NCBI RefSeq assembly: GCF_007678455.1
Contig: NZ_VEEP01000005.1
Location: forward strand, 108,380-172,379
Length of the DNA stretch: 64,000 bases
From: Cytobacillus oceanisediminis 2691
Lineage (GTDB): Bacteria; Bacillota; Bacilli; Bacillales; Cytobacillaceae
Direction: 5' to 3'
Made by a program: the position numbers and the translations under genes. The notes beneath the pieces were generated by a model. It made no database searches. It saw nothing but the letters and a program-made list of their open reading frames with translations, and had not been told where the DNA came from. Below are positions 8,869 to 19,383 of this stretch, piece by piece. The number at the start of each line of letters is the position of its first letter. Positions within the stretch are counted from its first letter, which is position 1.

Positions 8869-10041
8869 TTAGACAGTTTCTGATTTTTTATTAGAGCGGA
8901 TTGGATACAATGCTTTTTCGACTGTCTGGGCATTCTTTTCTGTAATTTCCGGTTTTCGCGGGATTGGCGGGTATAAGTTTTCTGGATCATCCCATTCAAG
9001 CGGCAATTCAACAGGTGCCTGATCCTTCCATTCATCGATCCATTCCTGCGGCAAACTGCCATAACAGTTTGAGTTTTCAATCATCTCAAGCCAGATCAGT
9101 GACCAGGCTCTTGGTACCACGCGCCAAATGTCGTAGCCTCCGCCGCCAACCGCAATCCACTTGCCACTGCAATATTTATGGGCAACCTCATGGGCAAGCT
9201 TGGGAATTTCCCGATAGATTTTCATCGTTGCCGACAGATGGGTCAATGGATCAAGATAGTGGGCATCCGCCCCATTTTGCGTCAGAATGACATCAGGCTT
9301 GAAGAATTCGACTATTTCAATCAGTGATGTTCGATAGGCATCAAGCCATGAGTCATCCTCTGTGAAAGCATCGACCGGGATATTGAAAGAATACCCGTAG
9401 CCTTTGCCCTGCCCGCGTTCATTCACATTGCCTGTACCGGGAAAAAGATAGCGGCCGGTTTCATGGATCGATAATGTGCATACATTCGGGTCATCATAGA
9501 ATGACCATTGAACGCCATCGCCGTGATGGGCATCGGTATCGATATATAAAACCCGTGCATTGTATTTTTTCTGCAGGTATTTAATCGCAACAGAACTGTC
9601 ATTGTAAATGCAGAAGCCCGAAGCTTTGCCGCGGAACCCATGATGAAGGCCTCCGCCTAGGTGCAAAGCATGATCAGCCTTTCCGTTCATCACATAATCC
9701 ACTGCCGTCAGCGTGCCGCCAACAAGCAAAGCACTTGCTTCATGCATATTGTCAAAAATCGGCGTGTCTTCCGTTCCCAGTCCATATCCTTCCGCGGTTT
9801 CAGCTTTAAGCTTTCCCTGGCCGGCAAGCTTAACAGCGTTTACAAAATTGGGATCATGGACGAGGTGAAGTTCCTCATCCGTGGCCATCCGTGGCGCAAC
9901 AATCTGACTGTCCTCAATTGCGCCGATTTTACGCAATAAATCCAGCGTAAGCTTCAACCGCATCTGGTTAAAAGGATGGTTGCTGCTGAACCGGTAGTTC
10001 AGCAGCTCGTCTGAAAAGACAAACACAGAGCGGTCGGTCAT
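8869..10041 (-). CDS. acuC: AcuC, class I HDAC-like deacetylase of acetyl-CoA synthetase
   Basis: A 390-residue arginase/deacetylase-fold enzyme that removes the acetyl group put on AcsA by AcuA, reactivating it. The zinc site is visible: Asp170 and His172 in IDTDAHHGDG and Asp259 in TQNGADAHYLDPL; the tandem catalytic histidines are His133 and His134 in GGGLHHGF. The start ATG overlaps the acuB stop by 4 bases (ATGA), so translation is coupled. It is the last gene of acuABC, ending at a terminator. In B. subtilis this pathway matches acetate use to carbon supply. Confidence 0.96.
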   Translation of the reverse strand: MTDRSVFVFSDELLNYRFSSNHPFNQMRLKLTLDLLRKIGAIEDSQIVAPRMATDEELHLVHDPNFVNAVKLAGQGKLKAETAEGYGLGTEDTPIFDNMHEASALLVGGTLTAVDYVMNGKADHALHLGGGLHHGFRGKASGFCIYNDSSVAIKYLQKKYNARVLYIDTDAHHGDGVQWSFYDDPNVCTLSIHETGRYLFPGTGNVNERGQGKGYGYSFNIPVDAFTEDDSWLDAYRTSLIEIVEFFKPDVILTQNGADAHYLDPLTHLSATMKIYREIPKLAHEVAHKYCSGKWIAVGGGGYDIWRVVPRAWSLIWLEMIENSNCYGSLPQEWIDEWKDQAPVELPLEWDDPENLYPPIPRKPEITEKNAQTVEKALYPIRSNKKSETV

Positions 10042-10685
10042 GATGAAACACCTGGGAGATTAGGCCAGAGTACTTGGTGTCCCGCTTTTTTCAGATCCTC
10101 GATCACTGCGATTGGATTCATCGTCTGAATCCTTACAACGAGGATTTTGTACCGCTCATCTTTTTGGTCAGGGTAGACAAGTACACTTTGGATATTTGCC
10201 TTCCGCATACTGATCAAGGATGCTATCTCGCAAAGCATGCCTGCTTTGTTGGGAACCTTTACTTCAATCTGGGAGCCGGGCTGGTGGGCGCCTGTAAGCT
10301 CTACAAGCGTATGCAGCAGATCTGTTTCTGTTACAATACCTACCAGCTTCCTGTCATTGATGATTGGAAGGCAGCTGATATTATGTTCATAGAACACAGC
10401 TGATATTTCTTCGACGAAATCCAAAGGGTGCCCGGTGATCACATTTGTGGTCATAATTGATTTTACCGGATTATCAAGCTCCCCCTTATGTTCATCCCAG
10501 TGGAAAACCGACGGGGCAGCATCCTTGATATCGCGATCCGAAACGAGTCCGATCACTGCGTGGTCCTTATTCACGATGGGAATATGCCGAATTTTATTTT
10601 CCGCCATCAGTTTGATCGCGGCTGCAATGGTATCTTCAGGAAAAAGCGTCGTGACGTTCTTTTTCATAATTTCCTCGACGATCAT
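10038..10685 (-). CDS. acuB: AcuB, CBS-ACT domain protein of the acetoin/acetate operon
   Basis: A 215-residue protein with two CBS domains (about residues 5-60 and 75-130; VSDRDIKDA and VTETDLLHT are typical) followed by an ACT domain (about 138-210, VKVPNKAGMLCEIASLIS). CBS pairs bind adenine nucleotides and ACT domains bind small ligands, so a sensor role is likely; the biochemical function is not established. The start is ATG at 10685 with AAGGAGGAAGG upstream. It overlaps acuC and is 39 bp from acuA. Confidence 0.93.
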   Translation of the reverse strand: MIVEEIMKKNVTTLFPEDTIAAAIKLMAENKIRHIPIVNKDHAVIGLVSDRDIKDAAPSVFHWDEHKGELDNPVKSIMTTNVITGHPLDFVEEISAVFYEHNISCLPIINDRKLVGIVTETDLLHTLVELTGAHQPGSQIEVKVPNKAGMLCEIASLISMRKANIQSVLVYPDQKDERYKILVVRIQTMNPIAVIEDLKKAGHQVLWPNLPGVSS

Positions 10686-10724
10686 AATTCCTTCCTCCTT
10701 GACTGATGAGGTATCTTTTAAGCT

Positions 10725-11357
10725 TTAATACATAAAACGGTTCATGAACCGCAGTTGGTCAAACTTTTGCACAGATTCAGGGGGAATTCTCTTGCCAATC
10801 CGTGCCATAAGACAGTTTGCCGGGTGCGAACTGATTTCAGGATCATCTGTCGCGTACCAGACAAGACCGCCTGCATTCATCATTTTTTCCATGACTTTTC
10901 GATATTCCCATACATTGAGCCCTGTTCCTTTCAGGTCCCAATGCCAGTAATATTCAGTAGTTATAATGATATAATCTTCCATCGCGTCATCCATCATGGA
11001 AACCATCAGCAAATTCTTGCCGACTGAGCACCCGCGAAATTCAGGTATGACCTCGATTGCACCAAGTTCGATCAAATCTTCCATTTTTCCCTCAGACCAT
11101 CTCTCAAGCGGGTCTGGATACAGATAAGTTACATAGCCGACGATCATATGCCCTGAACGAGCCACAATGATCCGTCCTTCAGGCAGACCGGAAATCTCAA
11201 CCAGCGCCTTGTGCTGCTGGGCTGGAGGCCGGAAAGCCACCAAATCTTCGTGGAATTCATAGCTTGCCAGTTTTTCAGGAGAAATCGGGCCTTCAATGAT
11301 CAAACGGCCATGAGGAGTCTTCAGTTCTTTTGCGTTATAAGTCTTTTTATGTTCCAT
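10725..11357 (-). CDS. acuA: AcuA, GNAT acetyltransferase that inactivates AcsA
   Basis: A 210-residue GNAT protein that acetylates the catalytic lysine of acetyl-CoA synthetase and shuts it off. The acetyl-CoA binding loop is seen in EVIPEFRGCSVGKNLLMVSM. The start is ATG at 11357 behind GGGTGGTGA. It heads the acuABC operon, divergent from its target gene acsA, and its promoter region contains a cre operator, so CcpA repression is expected. Confidence 0.94.
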   Translation of the reverse strand: MEHKKTYNAKELKTPHGRLIIEGPISPEKLASYEFHEDLVAFRPPAQQHKALVEISGLPEGRIIVARSGHMIVGYVTYLYPDPLERWSEGKMEDLIELGAIEVIPEFRGCSVGKNLLMVSMMDDAMEDYIIITTEYYWHWDLKGTGLNVWEYRKVMEKMMNAGGLVWYATDDPEISSHPANCLMARIGKRIPPESVQKFDQLRFMNRFMY

Positions 11358-11394
11358 TCAGTCACCACCCGTCAACAATTAAAACGATAATTCT

Positions 11395-11430
11395 ATTATA
11401 CATAAAATCTAACAAATAAAAGCGCTTTCA
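11395..11430 (-). promoter_or_regulatory. acuABC promoter region with overlapping cre operator
   Basis: The cre site is 11417-11430, TAAAAGCGCTTTCA on the plus strand (TGAAAGCGCTTTTA on the minus), a near-perfect CcpA operator. On the minus strand a TATAAT -10 lies at 11395-11400, so the expected -35 position falls inside the cre. Binding would block the acuA promoter directly. The site lies about 90 bp upstream of the acsA -35. Confidence 0.75.
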
Positions 11431-11518
11431 CAAAATTTTCTGTTTTTAGACAAGGACTTTATCAGCAGAAAAAGCTGGCAGGGAAACCAGACTTTCTTTT
11501 CTACTAATATTTTAAAAA

Positions 11519-11547
11519 TTGAGAAAATCGAATTTTTATACTATAAT
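11519..11547 (+). promoter_or_regulatory. Sigma-A promoter of acsA
   Basis: TTGAGA at 11519-11524, a 17-bp spacer, TATAAT at 11542-11547; the acsA start codon is 35 bp further on. Confidence 0.75.
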
Positions 11548-11582
11548 GTATTTTAAATAAATAAGCCAAGGGGGATGGATAC

Positions 11583-13301
11583 ATGAAAGTGGAAGCGCTG
11601 CCAGTGACGCAAGGGAATCATAACTTAAAAAATTATGAAGAGCTTCATGGCCAATTTGATTGGGGTGAAGCTGAAAAAGAGTTTTCCTGGTCTGATACAG
11701 GAAGGGTCAACATTGCATATGAAGCAATTGACCGCCATGCAGAAAGTTTCAGGAAAAATAAGATTGCGCTATACTATCAGGATGGGGTGCGCAAGGAAAA
11801 ATATACCTTCAAAGAAATGAAGGAGCTTACCAATAAAGCTGGTAACGTATTTAAAACATACGCGGATGTGGAAAAAGGGGACCGCGTATTTATCTTTATG
11901 CCTCGTTCTCCAGAACTGTATTTTGCAGTTCTCGGGGCGGTAAAACTGGGTGCAATCGTAGGCCCATTATTTGAAGCGTTCATGGAGGGAGCTGTCCGGG
12001 ACAGGCTTCAAGACAGCGGTGCAAAGGTATTGGTCACGACACCTGAGCTGCTGGAACGTGTTCCTGTCGATGAGCTGCCAGACTTGAAGCATATTCTTCT
12101 TGTTGGTGACAACCTGGAAGCTAATGATCGGTATATTGATTTTAAACAAAAGCTTTCTGAAGCAAGCAAAAAGCTGGATATCGAATGGGTTGACCGCAAG
12201 GATGGACTGATTTTGCATTACACTTCCGGTTCAACTGGAAAGCCAAAAGGGGTACTGCACGTCCATAATGCGATGATCCAGCATTACCAGACCGCAAAAT
12301 GGGTTCTAGACCTTAAAGAAGAGGATGTCTACTGGTGCACAGCGGATCCAGGATGGGTAACAGGGACATCATACGGAATCTTCGGACCATGGCTTGCAGG
12401 AGCGTCAAATGTAATTATTGGCGGGCGTTTCAATCCTGAGACATGGTACAAGATGATTGAAGAGTACGGAGTGACTGTCTGGTATAGTGCTCCGACAGCC
12501 TTCAGGATGCTGATGGGTGCGGGCGATGAGGTCGTGAAAAAATTCGACCTGAGCTGTCTGCGCCATATCCTGAGTGTTGGTGAACCGCTGAACCCTGAGG
12601 TAGTCAGATGGGGAATGAAAGTGTTCAACCTGCGCATCCATGATACTTGGTGGATGACTGAAACCGGTGCACAGCTGATCTGTAATTACCCAAGCATGGA
12701 AATCAAGCCTGGTTCAATGGGTAAGCCAATCCCAGGTGTTCAAGCGGCAATCGTTGATGACCAGGGAAATGAACTGCCTCCATACAGAATGGGCAATCTG
12801 GCAATCAAAAAAGGCTGGCCATCGATGATGCACACAATCTGGAACAACCCGCAGAAGTATGAATCGTATTTCATGCCTGGCGACTGGTATGTTTCCGGTG
12901 ACTCAGCATACATGGATGAGGATGGATACTTCTGGTTCCAGGGACGGATCGATGATGTCATCATGACCTCAGGTGAGCGTGTCGGACCATTTGAAGTAGA
13001 AAGCAAGCTCGTTGAACACCCTGCAGTCGCTGAAGCAGGTGTCATCGGCAAGCCGGACCCAGTCCGCGGCGAAGTCATCAAGGCGTTCATCGCATTGCGT
13101 GACGGTTACGAGCAATCCGACGAATTGATCGAAGAAATCCGCCAATTCGTGAAAAAAGGTCTTGCAGCACATGCAGCACCTCGTGAAATCGAATTCCGCG
13201 ATAAGCTTCCTAAGACACGAAGCGGGAAAATCATGCGCCGCGTGTTGAAGGCATGGGAACTTGACCTTCCAACCGGCGACCTGTCTACAATGGAAGATTA
13301 A
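11583..13301 (+). CDS. acsA: Acetyl-CoA synthetase (AMP-forming)
   Basis: A 572-residue cytosolic enzyme of the ANL family making acetyl-CoA from acetate, ATP and CoA. The AMP-binding signature HYTSGSTGKPKGVLH sits near residue 215. The adenylate motif WWMTETGA is near 357. The C-terminal catalytic lysine is in LPKTRSGKIMRR; this lysine is the target of AcuA/AcuC. The start ATG at 11583 is preceded by AAGGGGGAT. The gene is monocistronic, between its own promoter and terminator. Confidence 0.96.
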   Translation: MKVEALPVTQGNHNLKNYEELHGQFDWGEAEKEFSWSDTGRVNIAYEAIDRHAESFRKNKIALYYQDGVRKEKYTFKEMKELTNKAGNVFKTYADVEKGDRVFIFMPRSPELYFAVLGAVKLGAIVGPLFEAFMEGAVRDRLQDSGAKVLVTTPELLERVPVDELPDLKHILLVGDNLEANDRYIDFKQKLSEASKKLDIEWVDRKDGLILHYTSGSTGKPKGVLHVHNAMIQHYQTAKWVLDLKEEDVYWCTADPGWVTGTSYGIFGPWLAGASNVIIGGRFNPETWYKMIEEYGVTVWYSAPTAFRMLMGAGDEVVKKFDLSCLRHILSVGEPLNPEVVRWGMKVFNLRIHDTWWMTETGAQLICNYPSMEIKPGSMGKPIPGVQAAIVDDQGNELPPYRMGNLAIKKGWPSMMHTIWNNPQKYESYFMPGDWYVSGDSAYMDEDGYFWFQGRIDDVIMTSGERVGPFEVESKLVEHPAVAEAGVIGKPDPVRGEVIKAFIALRDGYEQSDELIEEIRQFVKKGLAAHAAPREIEFRDKLPKTRSGKIMRRVLKAWELDLPTGDLSTMED

Positions 13302-13311
13302 TTGAACCGTT

Positions 13312-13345
13312 AAAAAGAGCGTGAACAAGTTTCACGCTCTTTTTA
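13312..13345 (+). terminator. Terminator after acsA
   Basis: AAAAAGAGCGTGAA pairs with TTCACGCTCTTTTT around CAAGT. Confidence 0.92.
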
Positions 13346-13356
13346 CATCTTAATAC

Positions 13357-13392
13357 GGAAAACACCGCATCCATTTGGACGCGGTGTTTTTC
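13357..13392 (-). terminator. Terminator of the class A PBP gene
   Basis: AAAACACCGC and GCGGTGTTTT around a 12-base loop, located after the PBP stop codon on the minus strand. Confidence 0.8.
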
Positions 13393-13399
13393 TTTATAG

Positions 13400-16321
13400 C
13401 TAGTTTCCAGTTCCATCGCCGCCGTCTCCTCCGCCGGTCCCATCACCATCACCAGGCGGTGGTGGAGGTGGTGGAGGCTTCGGAGGATCCTTTGGTTTTG
13501 GATCGGTTGGAGGCGGGTCTTTCGGTTTTGGATCCTTCGGTTTGTCGTCCTTAGGAGGATCCTTAGGTTCTGGTTTTTTGCCAATTTCAATGATATTCGA
13601 TGGCGCGGATTCTTTTCCAGCTATATCGACAGCTGTGACATAGAATACGCCGTCTCCTGCATTGAAACTCAGTTTTTCTCCTGCTTTGATGCTGCCGACT
13701 TTTTTCTTATTGTTATAGATTCGGTAGCCGACAATATCATTTTCTGGGTGTTTGCCCCAGGCAATTGTTTTTCCGGAAAGCTTGATTCCGAGCGCTGCTG
13801 GAGTCTTGCCATTTTCACTCAGTTTATCATTCGCAACGAGTATTTTGTTCCAGGCATCCTTTTTAGGGATCAACTGCTGCGGATTCCCGATTTTATGGCC
13901 GATGTAGCTTTCCATATATTCGGGGTTCAAAATGACACCTGTATCTGTAAACTCTGCTGGCGTTGAATCAAGGGCAATATAGCGCTTGTCTCCTACAGTA
14001 ACGAATTTATTTTCAACCAAACTGTCATCAACCTTCGTTGGTGCGTATTTCGCTATGAAATAGTCTGACTCCACAAGGCCTGCTTTCGAACATGCACTTG
14101 AAGGAAGCAAACCGGAAACGGCACAATAAGATCGTTTGACAATACCTCCAGGCATCTTGAAGCGTTCTTCCGGATCGACCAGCTTAGGATCGACATCATA
14201 GGCCGCATTCATCAGGTCAGCCCAGATGTATTGAGTACGCACGCCATAGGAAAGTCCTTTATATCTTTTTTCGAGTGCTTTAGGTGTATCGTAACCAAGC
14301 CATACCCCGAAGGAGACATTCGGATTGGTTGCCACAAACCATGAATCAATATACTCATGTCCAGTACCTGTTTTGCCAGCCCAGTCAGAACCAAATTTCA
14401 ATCTTCCTTTTACAGCGGTGGCAGTACCACGGTTGATGACGTCACGCATCATATCGATGGTCAGATATGATGTCTGCGGACTGAAGACATCGACTGGTTC
14501 AGATTTATGCTGGAAAACGATTTCGCCATTTTTGTCGACGATTTTTTCAATCATATATGCATCAATGAATTTCCCGTTGTTTGCGAATGTACCGAATGCG
14601 TTGGTGTTTTCTTCAACAGTAACACCGCCTCGAAGGGAACCAATTGCAGTCGATAAGTTGGAATAGTCATCAGGCTGCAGATTACTAAAGCCCATCTTAT
14701 CCAGGAAATTCGCGGGTCTCTGGCCGAGGATGCTCTTATAGGCCAGGACAGCAGGTACGTTGTAAGACTTCATCAAAGCATGTCTGGCAGAGGTCAAACC
14801 GCTGTATCTCATGTCATAGTTATTTGGCCACGCTTTGCCCTTTCCATTTAAAAATACTTGAACATCCGGTAAAACAGAACCGGGATGCAATTTACCGAGC
14901 TCCATTGCAGGAGCATACACCAGAAGCGGCTTCATCGTCGATCCGTTCTGTCTTGGAGCCCTTGTAGCATGGTTCGTCTGTTCCCGTTTAAAGTTACGGC
15001 CACCGACAAAGCTGATGATTTTGCCCGTTTTGTTTTCAATCAGAGTAGCGCCGATTTCCACAGGTTCTTTGACAACCATCATTTTGTCCGGATCATCAGG
15101 ATCAGGAACTTCCTGAGGTTTTTCGCTTCCATAGTAAGGATAATTTTTCGCAGTTTCCTGCATTTTTTCATAAATCTCTTTATTGATGGTTGTGTAAATC
15201 TTATAGCCGTTCTGACGAAGATCACGGTTGGCTAGTGCCTCATATTCAGCCATCAATTCATCATCTTTTTTCAAATCGTCGGCTTCATAGCCATCACGTT
15301 CAGCTAAAAGATTAGCCAAAATATCGATTGAGCGTTTCTCGATTTCAAATGTAAGGAATGGATATTCCTCAACTGTATTATCACTTGGAACCTCTTTCAC
15401 AAAGTCTTTCGTAATATCGTAGTTGATTGCTTCATTGAACTCCTTATCGGAAATGAAGCCGGCACCGTGCATCCTTGTGATGACGGTCTTGTATCTCGAC
15501 ACGCCAGGTTCAAGTCCTGCAGGATCCTTAAGCTTGCCGTGGTCGCTGCTGAATGGCGTGTAGCCAAATGGACTCTGTGGAAGTCCGGCGATGAAAGCAG
15601 CTTGAGGCAGAGTCAAGTCTTTCGCGTCTTTTCCGAAAATCCCGTTTGCTGCGGCCTGGACACCGGCAATATTGCTGCCGTTCGCGTTACGGCCGAATGT
15701 AGCGACATTCAAATAAGCTTCGAGAATCTCTTTTTTATCGAAGAATTTTTCGAGGCGGAGGGCGAGAAGGATTTCTTTCGCTTTTCGCTCGAATGAAACT
15801 TCATTCGTCAGGATCTGGTTCTTGATGAGCTGCTGCGTCAGTGTGCTTCCCCCGGAGGATGTCGACGAGTTTGTGACCTCCTGGAAAAGGGCACGCAGGA
15901 TCGCTTTAGGCACGACACCATCATGCTCGTAAAAATACTCATCTTCTGTTGCCACGACCGCATTGACCAAATACTTTGACATATCGTCAAGCTTTACTTC
16001 CTCGCGGTAAAGGTCGGTTCTGAGCTTGCCAAGATAAACATCGTTATCAAAATATAAATCCGATGTTTCTTCATAGTTGTAAATATCCTTCTTCATATTT
16101 TCATATGGCCGGATTGGTTCATCTTTGACAAGGGATGCAAAATACCCGGCCCCTGTTCCTGCGGCAAAGCCCGCACCGAGGACCAGTACAATAATCAATA
16201 AAAGCAATATGTTCCAGACAACCGAGTAAGTAATCCGGGCTCCTTTTACGGTCTTTTTATTCGTAAAAAAAGCACCAAAGGATTTAAGCTTCTCTTTCCA
16301 AGCCTGTTTTCCTTCATGCAT
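13400..16321 (-). CDS. Class A penicillin-binding protein with FN3 domain and Pro/Asp/Lys tail
   Basis: A 973-residue bifunctional peptidoglycan synthase anchored by a membrane segment at residues 32-53. The glycosyltransferase motifs are EDEYFYEHDG (catalytic Glu126), GGSTLTQQLIKN (157-168) and the RKAKEILLALRLE / KKEILEAYLN pair. The transpeptidase motifs are STMK (461-464), SYN (519-521) and KTGT (650-653). A fibronectin-type module spans about 840-912. The last 60 residues are low complexity: repeated KPKDPP-like blocks, a run of prolines, then a Gly/Asp tail. The start is ATG at 16321 behind AGGGGGA. Convergent with acsA and divergent from the tyrS leader. Assignment to a specific B. subtilis PBP was not attempted. 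Confidence 0.93.
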   Translation of the reverse strand: MHEGKQAWKEKLKSFGAFFTNKKTVKGARITYSVVWNILLLLIIVLVLGAGFAAGTGAGYFASLVKDEPIRPYENMKKDIYNYEETSDLYFDNDVYLGKLRTDLYREEVKLDDMSKYLVNAVVATEDEYFYEHDGVVPKAILRALFQEVTNSSTSSGGSTLTQQLIKNQILTNEVSFERKAKEILLALRLEKFFDKKEILEAYLNVATFGRNANGSNIAGVQAAANGIFGKDAKDLTLPQAAFIAGLPQSPFGYTPFSSDHGKLKDPAGLEPGVSRYKTVITRMHGAGFISDKEFNEAINYDITKDFVKEVPSDNTVEEYPFLTFEIEKRSIDILANLLAERDGYEADDLKKDDELMAEYEALANRDLRQNGYKIYTTINKEIYEKMQETAKNYPYYGSEKPQEVPDPDDPDKMMVVKEPVEIGATLIENKTGKIISFVGGRNFKREQTNHATRAPRQNGSTMKPLLVYAPAMELGKLHPGSVLPDVQVFLNGKGKAWPNNYDMRYSGLTSARHALMKSYNVPAVLAYKSILGQRPANFLDKMGFSNLQPDDYSNLSTAIGSLRGGVTVEENTNAFGTFANNGKFIDAYMIEKIVDKNGEIVFQHKSEPVDVFSPQTSYLTIDMMRDVINRGTATAVKGRLKFGSDWAGKTGTGHEYIDSWFVATNPNVSFGVWLGYDTPKALEKRYKGLSYGVRTQYIWADLMNAAYDVDPKLVDPEERFKMPGGIVKRSYCAVSGLLPSSACSKAGLVESDYFIAKYAPTKVDDSLVENKFVTVGDKRYIALDSTPAEFTDTGVILNPEYMESYIGHKIGNPQQLIPKKDAWNKILVANDKLSENGKTPAALGIKLSGKTIAWGKHPENDIVGYRIYNNKKKVGSIKAGEKLSFNAGDGVFYVTAVDIAGKESAPSNIIEIGKKPEPKDPPKDDKPKDPKPKDPPPTDPKPKDPPKPPPPPPPPGDGDGTGGGDGGDGTGN

Positions 16322-16414
16322 TCATATCATTCCCCCTAAAATCACATACATTATAGCATAAACAAGCTGTCGAATAGACTCTAATCTTAATTTTTCTGAA
16401 AACTTATGTCGAAT

Positions 16415-16444
16415 TTGACAACATATATCGCTTTATGGTAAAAA
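16415..16444 (+). promoter_or_regulatory. Likely sigma-A promoter of the tyrS leader
   Basis: A consensus TTGACA lies at 16415-16420, with a weak TAAAAA -10 at 16439-16444 after an 18-bp spacer, shortly before the T-box begins. Confidence 0.45.
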
Positions 16445-16469
16445 TGCTTTATTAACTTTATAGCAAAAA

Positions 16470-16706
16470 GCTTTGAAGGGAATAAGTAGTGCTTCTGTCC
16501 ATGTTCCAGAAAGCCGGCGGCCGCTGTGAGCCGGTACAAACAGAAGGATGAATTACCTCCCCGAGCGCCGCAGTGAACTGGATTCATAGTAGCCGCGGAC
16601 GGTTTAACCGTTATTTTATGGAGTGGAAGACTTTTTATTTTAGTTTTCAAGCCGGGTGGTACCGCGCATTTAGCGCCCCTGCATTTATTGCAGGGGCGTT
16701 TTTTAT
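16470..16706 (+). promoter_or_regulatory. Tyr-specific T-box leader with antitermination terminator
   Basis: The conserved T-box sequence GGGTGGTACCGCG is at 16654-16666, with TGGT able to pair with the acceptor end of tRNA-Tyr (discriminator A). A candidate specifier UAC (Tyr) is at 16535-16537, in the loop after GAGCCGG. The terminator is CGCCCCTGCA / TGCAGGGGCG (from 16674) followed by TTTTTT. Uncharged tRNA-Tyr would stabilise the antiterminator and allow transcription of tyrS. Confidence 0.93.
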
Positions 16707-16741
16707 TTTCGCAAAAAATCCGGTTACGAAATATATTTTGA

Positions 16742-18016
<1,275 letters not shown>

Positions 18017-18060
18017 AGTTTTTCGCTAATTTTGATGTTTTATGCGGAGAACATCGTAAA

Positions 18061-18094
18061 AACAGCCTCCTGGGATACCGGGAGGCTGTTTCTT
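18061..18094 (+). terminator. Terminator after tyrS
   Basis: AACAGCCTCC pairs with GGAGGCTGTT, followed by TCTTCT. Confidence 0.85.
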
Positions 18095-18123
18095 CTATAA
18101 GAATGAAATCAGTTTTTCACTTT

Positions 18124-18240
18124 TTCGGCCACTTTTGCAAATATATCAGCGGATTTTTAAATATATCGACCATACTTTCAAAAATATCGGCGGATTTTCA
18201 AATATATCGACCACAATTGAGTAGATATCGACCAACCCGA
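18124..18240. repeat. Short-period array B: 20-21-bp units anchored on TCGACCA/TCGGC
   Basis: TCG-type anchors (TCGGCCAC, TCAGCGG, TCGACCAT, TCGGCGG, TCGACCAC, TCGACCAA) start at 18125, 18146, 18166, 18187, 18207 and 18228, so the spacing alternates 21 and 20. The filler is TTTTCAAATATA-like. It resembles array A near 8.7 kb in anchor and filler. It lies between the tyrS and rpsD terminators in a convergent gap. Confidence 0.88.
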
Positions 18241-18285
18241 ATATAATAGGCTGGCTCATGTGAAATGTTGGTGGAATAAATGAAA

Positions 18286-18318
18286 CAAAAAACCCCGGCC
18301 AAATCGGCAGGGGTTTTT
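18286..18318 (-). terminator. Terminator of rpsD
   Basis: AAAAACCCC and GGGGTTTTT with an inner GGCC/GGC-type pairing; on the minus strand it is followed by TTGTTTCA. Confidence 0.88.
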
Positions 18319-18329
18319 CAAACACTCTA

Positions 18330-18932
18330 TTAACGAGAGTAGAATTCAACGATAAGAGCTTCGTTGATTTCAGCTGGAAGTTCAGAACGCTCAGGCATAC
18401 GAGTGAAAGTTCCTTCTAGCTTGTCTGCATCGAAAGTCAAGAAGTCAGGTACGAAGTTGTTTACTTCGATTGCTTCTTTAACTACATCAAGGTTGCGAGA
18501 CTTTTCACGAAGTGTGATTGTCTGGCCAGGAGCTACGCGGTAAGATGGGATGTCTACGCGTGCGCCATCAACCATGATGTGGCCGTGGTTTACTAACTGG
18601 CGAGCTGCACGACGAGTGCGAGCAAGACCAAGACGGTAAACAACGTTGTCAAGGCGAGCTTCAAGAAGGATCATGAAGTTTTCACCGTGCTTACCAGGCA
18701 TTTTGCCTGCTTTGTCGAACAAGTTACGGAACTGGCGCTCAGTAACTCCGTACATGTGACGAAGCTTTTGCTTCTCTTGAAGTTGCAATCCGTATTCGGA
18801 AAGCTTTTTACGCTGGTTAGGACCATGAGGACCTGGTGCGTAAGGGCGTTTTTCTAATTCTTTACCTGTACCGCTTAGTGAAATTCCAAGACGGCGGGAT
18901 AGTTTCCAGCTTGGGCCGGTATAACGAGCCAT
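18330..18932 (-). CDS. rpsD: 30S ribosomal protein S4
   Basis: A 200-residue primary 16S rRNA-binding protein, beginning [16 protein letters not shown]. It has an N-terminal domain and a central S4 domain (about residues 91-150, [21 protein letters not shown]). The start ATG at 18932 follows AAGGAGGAG. It is monocistronic with a long leader. In B. subtilis S4 represses its own synthesis through the rpsD leader, and the leader here is also long and structured. Confidence 0.98.
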   Translation of the reverse strand: MARYTGPSWKLSRRLGISLSGTGKELEKRPYAPGPHGPNQRKKLSEYGLQLQEKQKLRHMYGVTERQFRNLFDKAGKMPGKHGENFMILLEARLDNVVYRLGLARTRRAARQLVNHGHIMVDGARVDIPSYRVAPGQTITLREKSRNLDVVKEAIEVNNFVPDFLTFDADKLEGTFTRMPERSELPAEINEALIVEFYSR

Positions 18933-19153
18933 GAATGACTCCTCCTTAGTTTTTATTTTGTAAAATAAAAACAGATTGTGATTAACCATCATGGGTATTT
19001 TGTTTTCATGTACCTTCGCCCTAGCAGCAGCGGGTTACGAGATACACCATCAAACCAGGTTTGAGGAACAAAATACATACATCATGCAGATCACATAGGC
19101 TGCGATATTTTACACAAAGAGTATTATATAATTTCTGTGCCAATAAAGTCAAG
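18933..19153 (-). promoter_or_regulatory. rpsD promoter and structured autoregulatory leader
   Basis: On the minus strand TTGACT (19148-19153) and TATAAT (19124-19129) with an 18-bp spacer form the promoter. The transcript then has about 185 nt before the ATG. A 10-bp long-range stem joins AACAAAATAC (19067-19076) with GTATTTTGTT (18995-19004). A CAAAC/GTTTG hairpin lies inside it. An A/T-only stem of about 11 bp (18949-18972) abuts the ribosome site. This fits an S4-binding leader by position; the fold was judged by eye. Confidence 0.7.
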
Positions 19154-19383
19154 GGGATATTTCAAGTCATTGCCTTTTTAAGATGAAATTCTTCCGAAAA
19201 CTTTGGTTTATATATCATACTATTTTACTAGGTCTATGATATAATAAATAGTAATTATTTTATTTTTCAAATATTTGGATATTGCCTTGCCACGTGATGA
19301 ATCATTTTCTCTTAATCAGGCTGCTGCCTGTAAAACAGCTACTTACAAATCGCTGTGAAGTGATTTTAAAACAGGTGATACAT

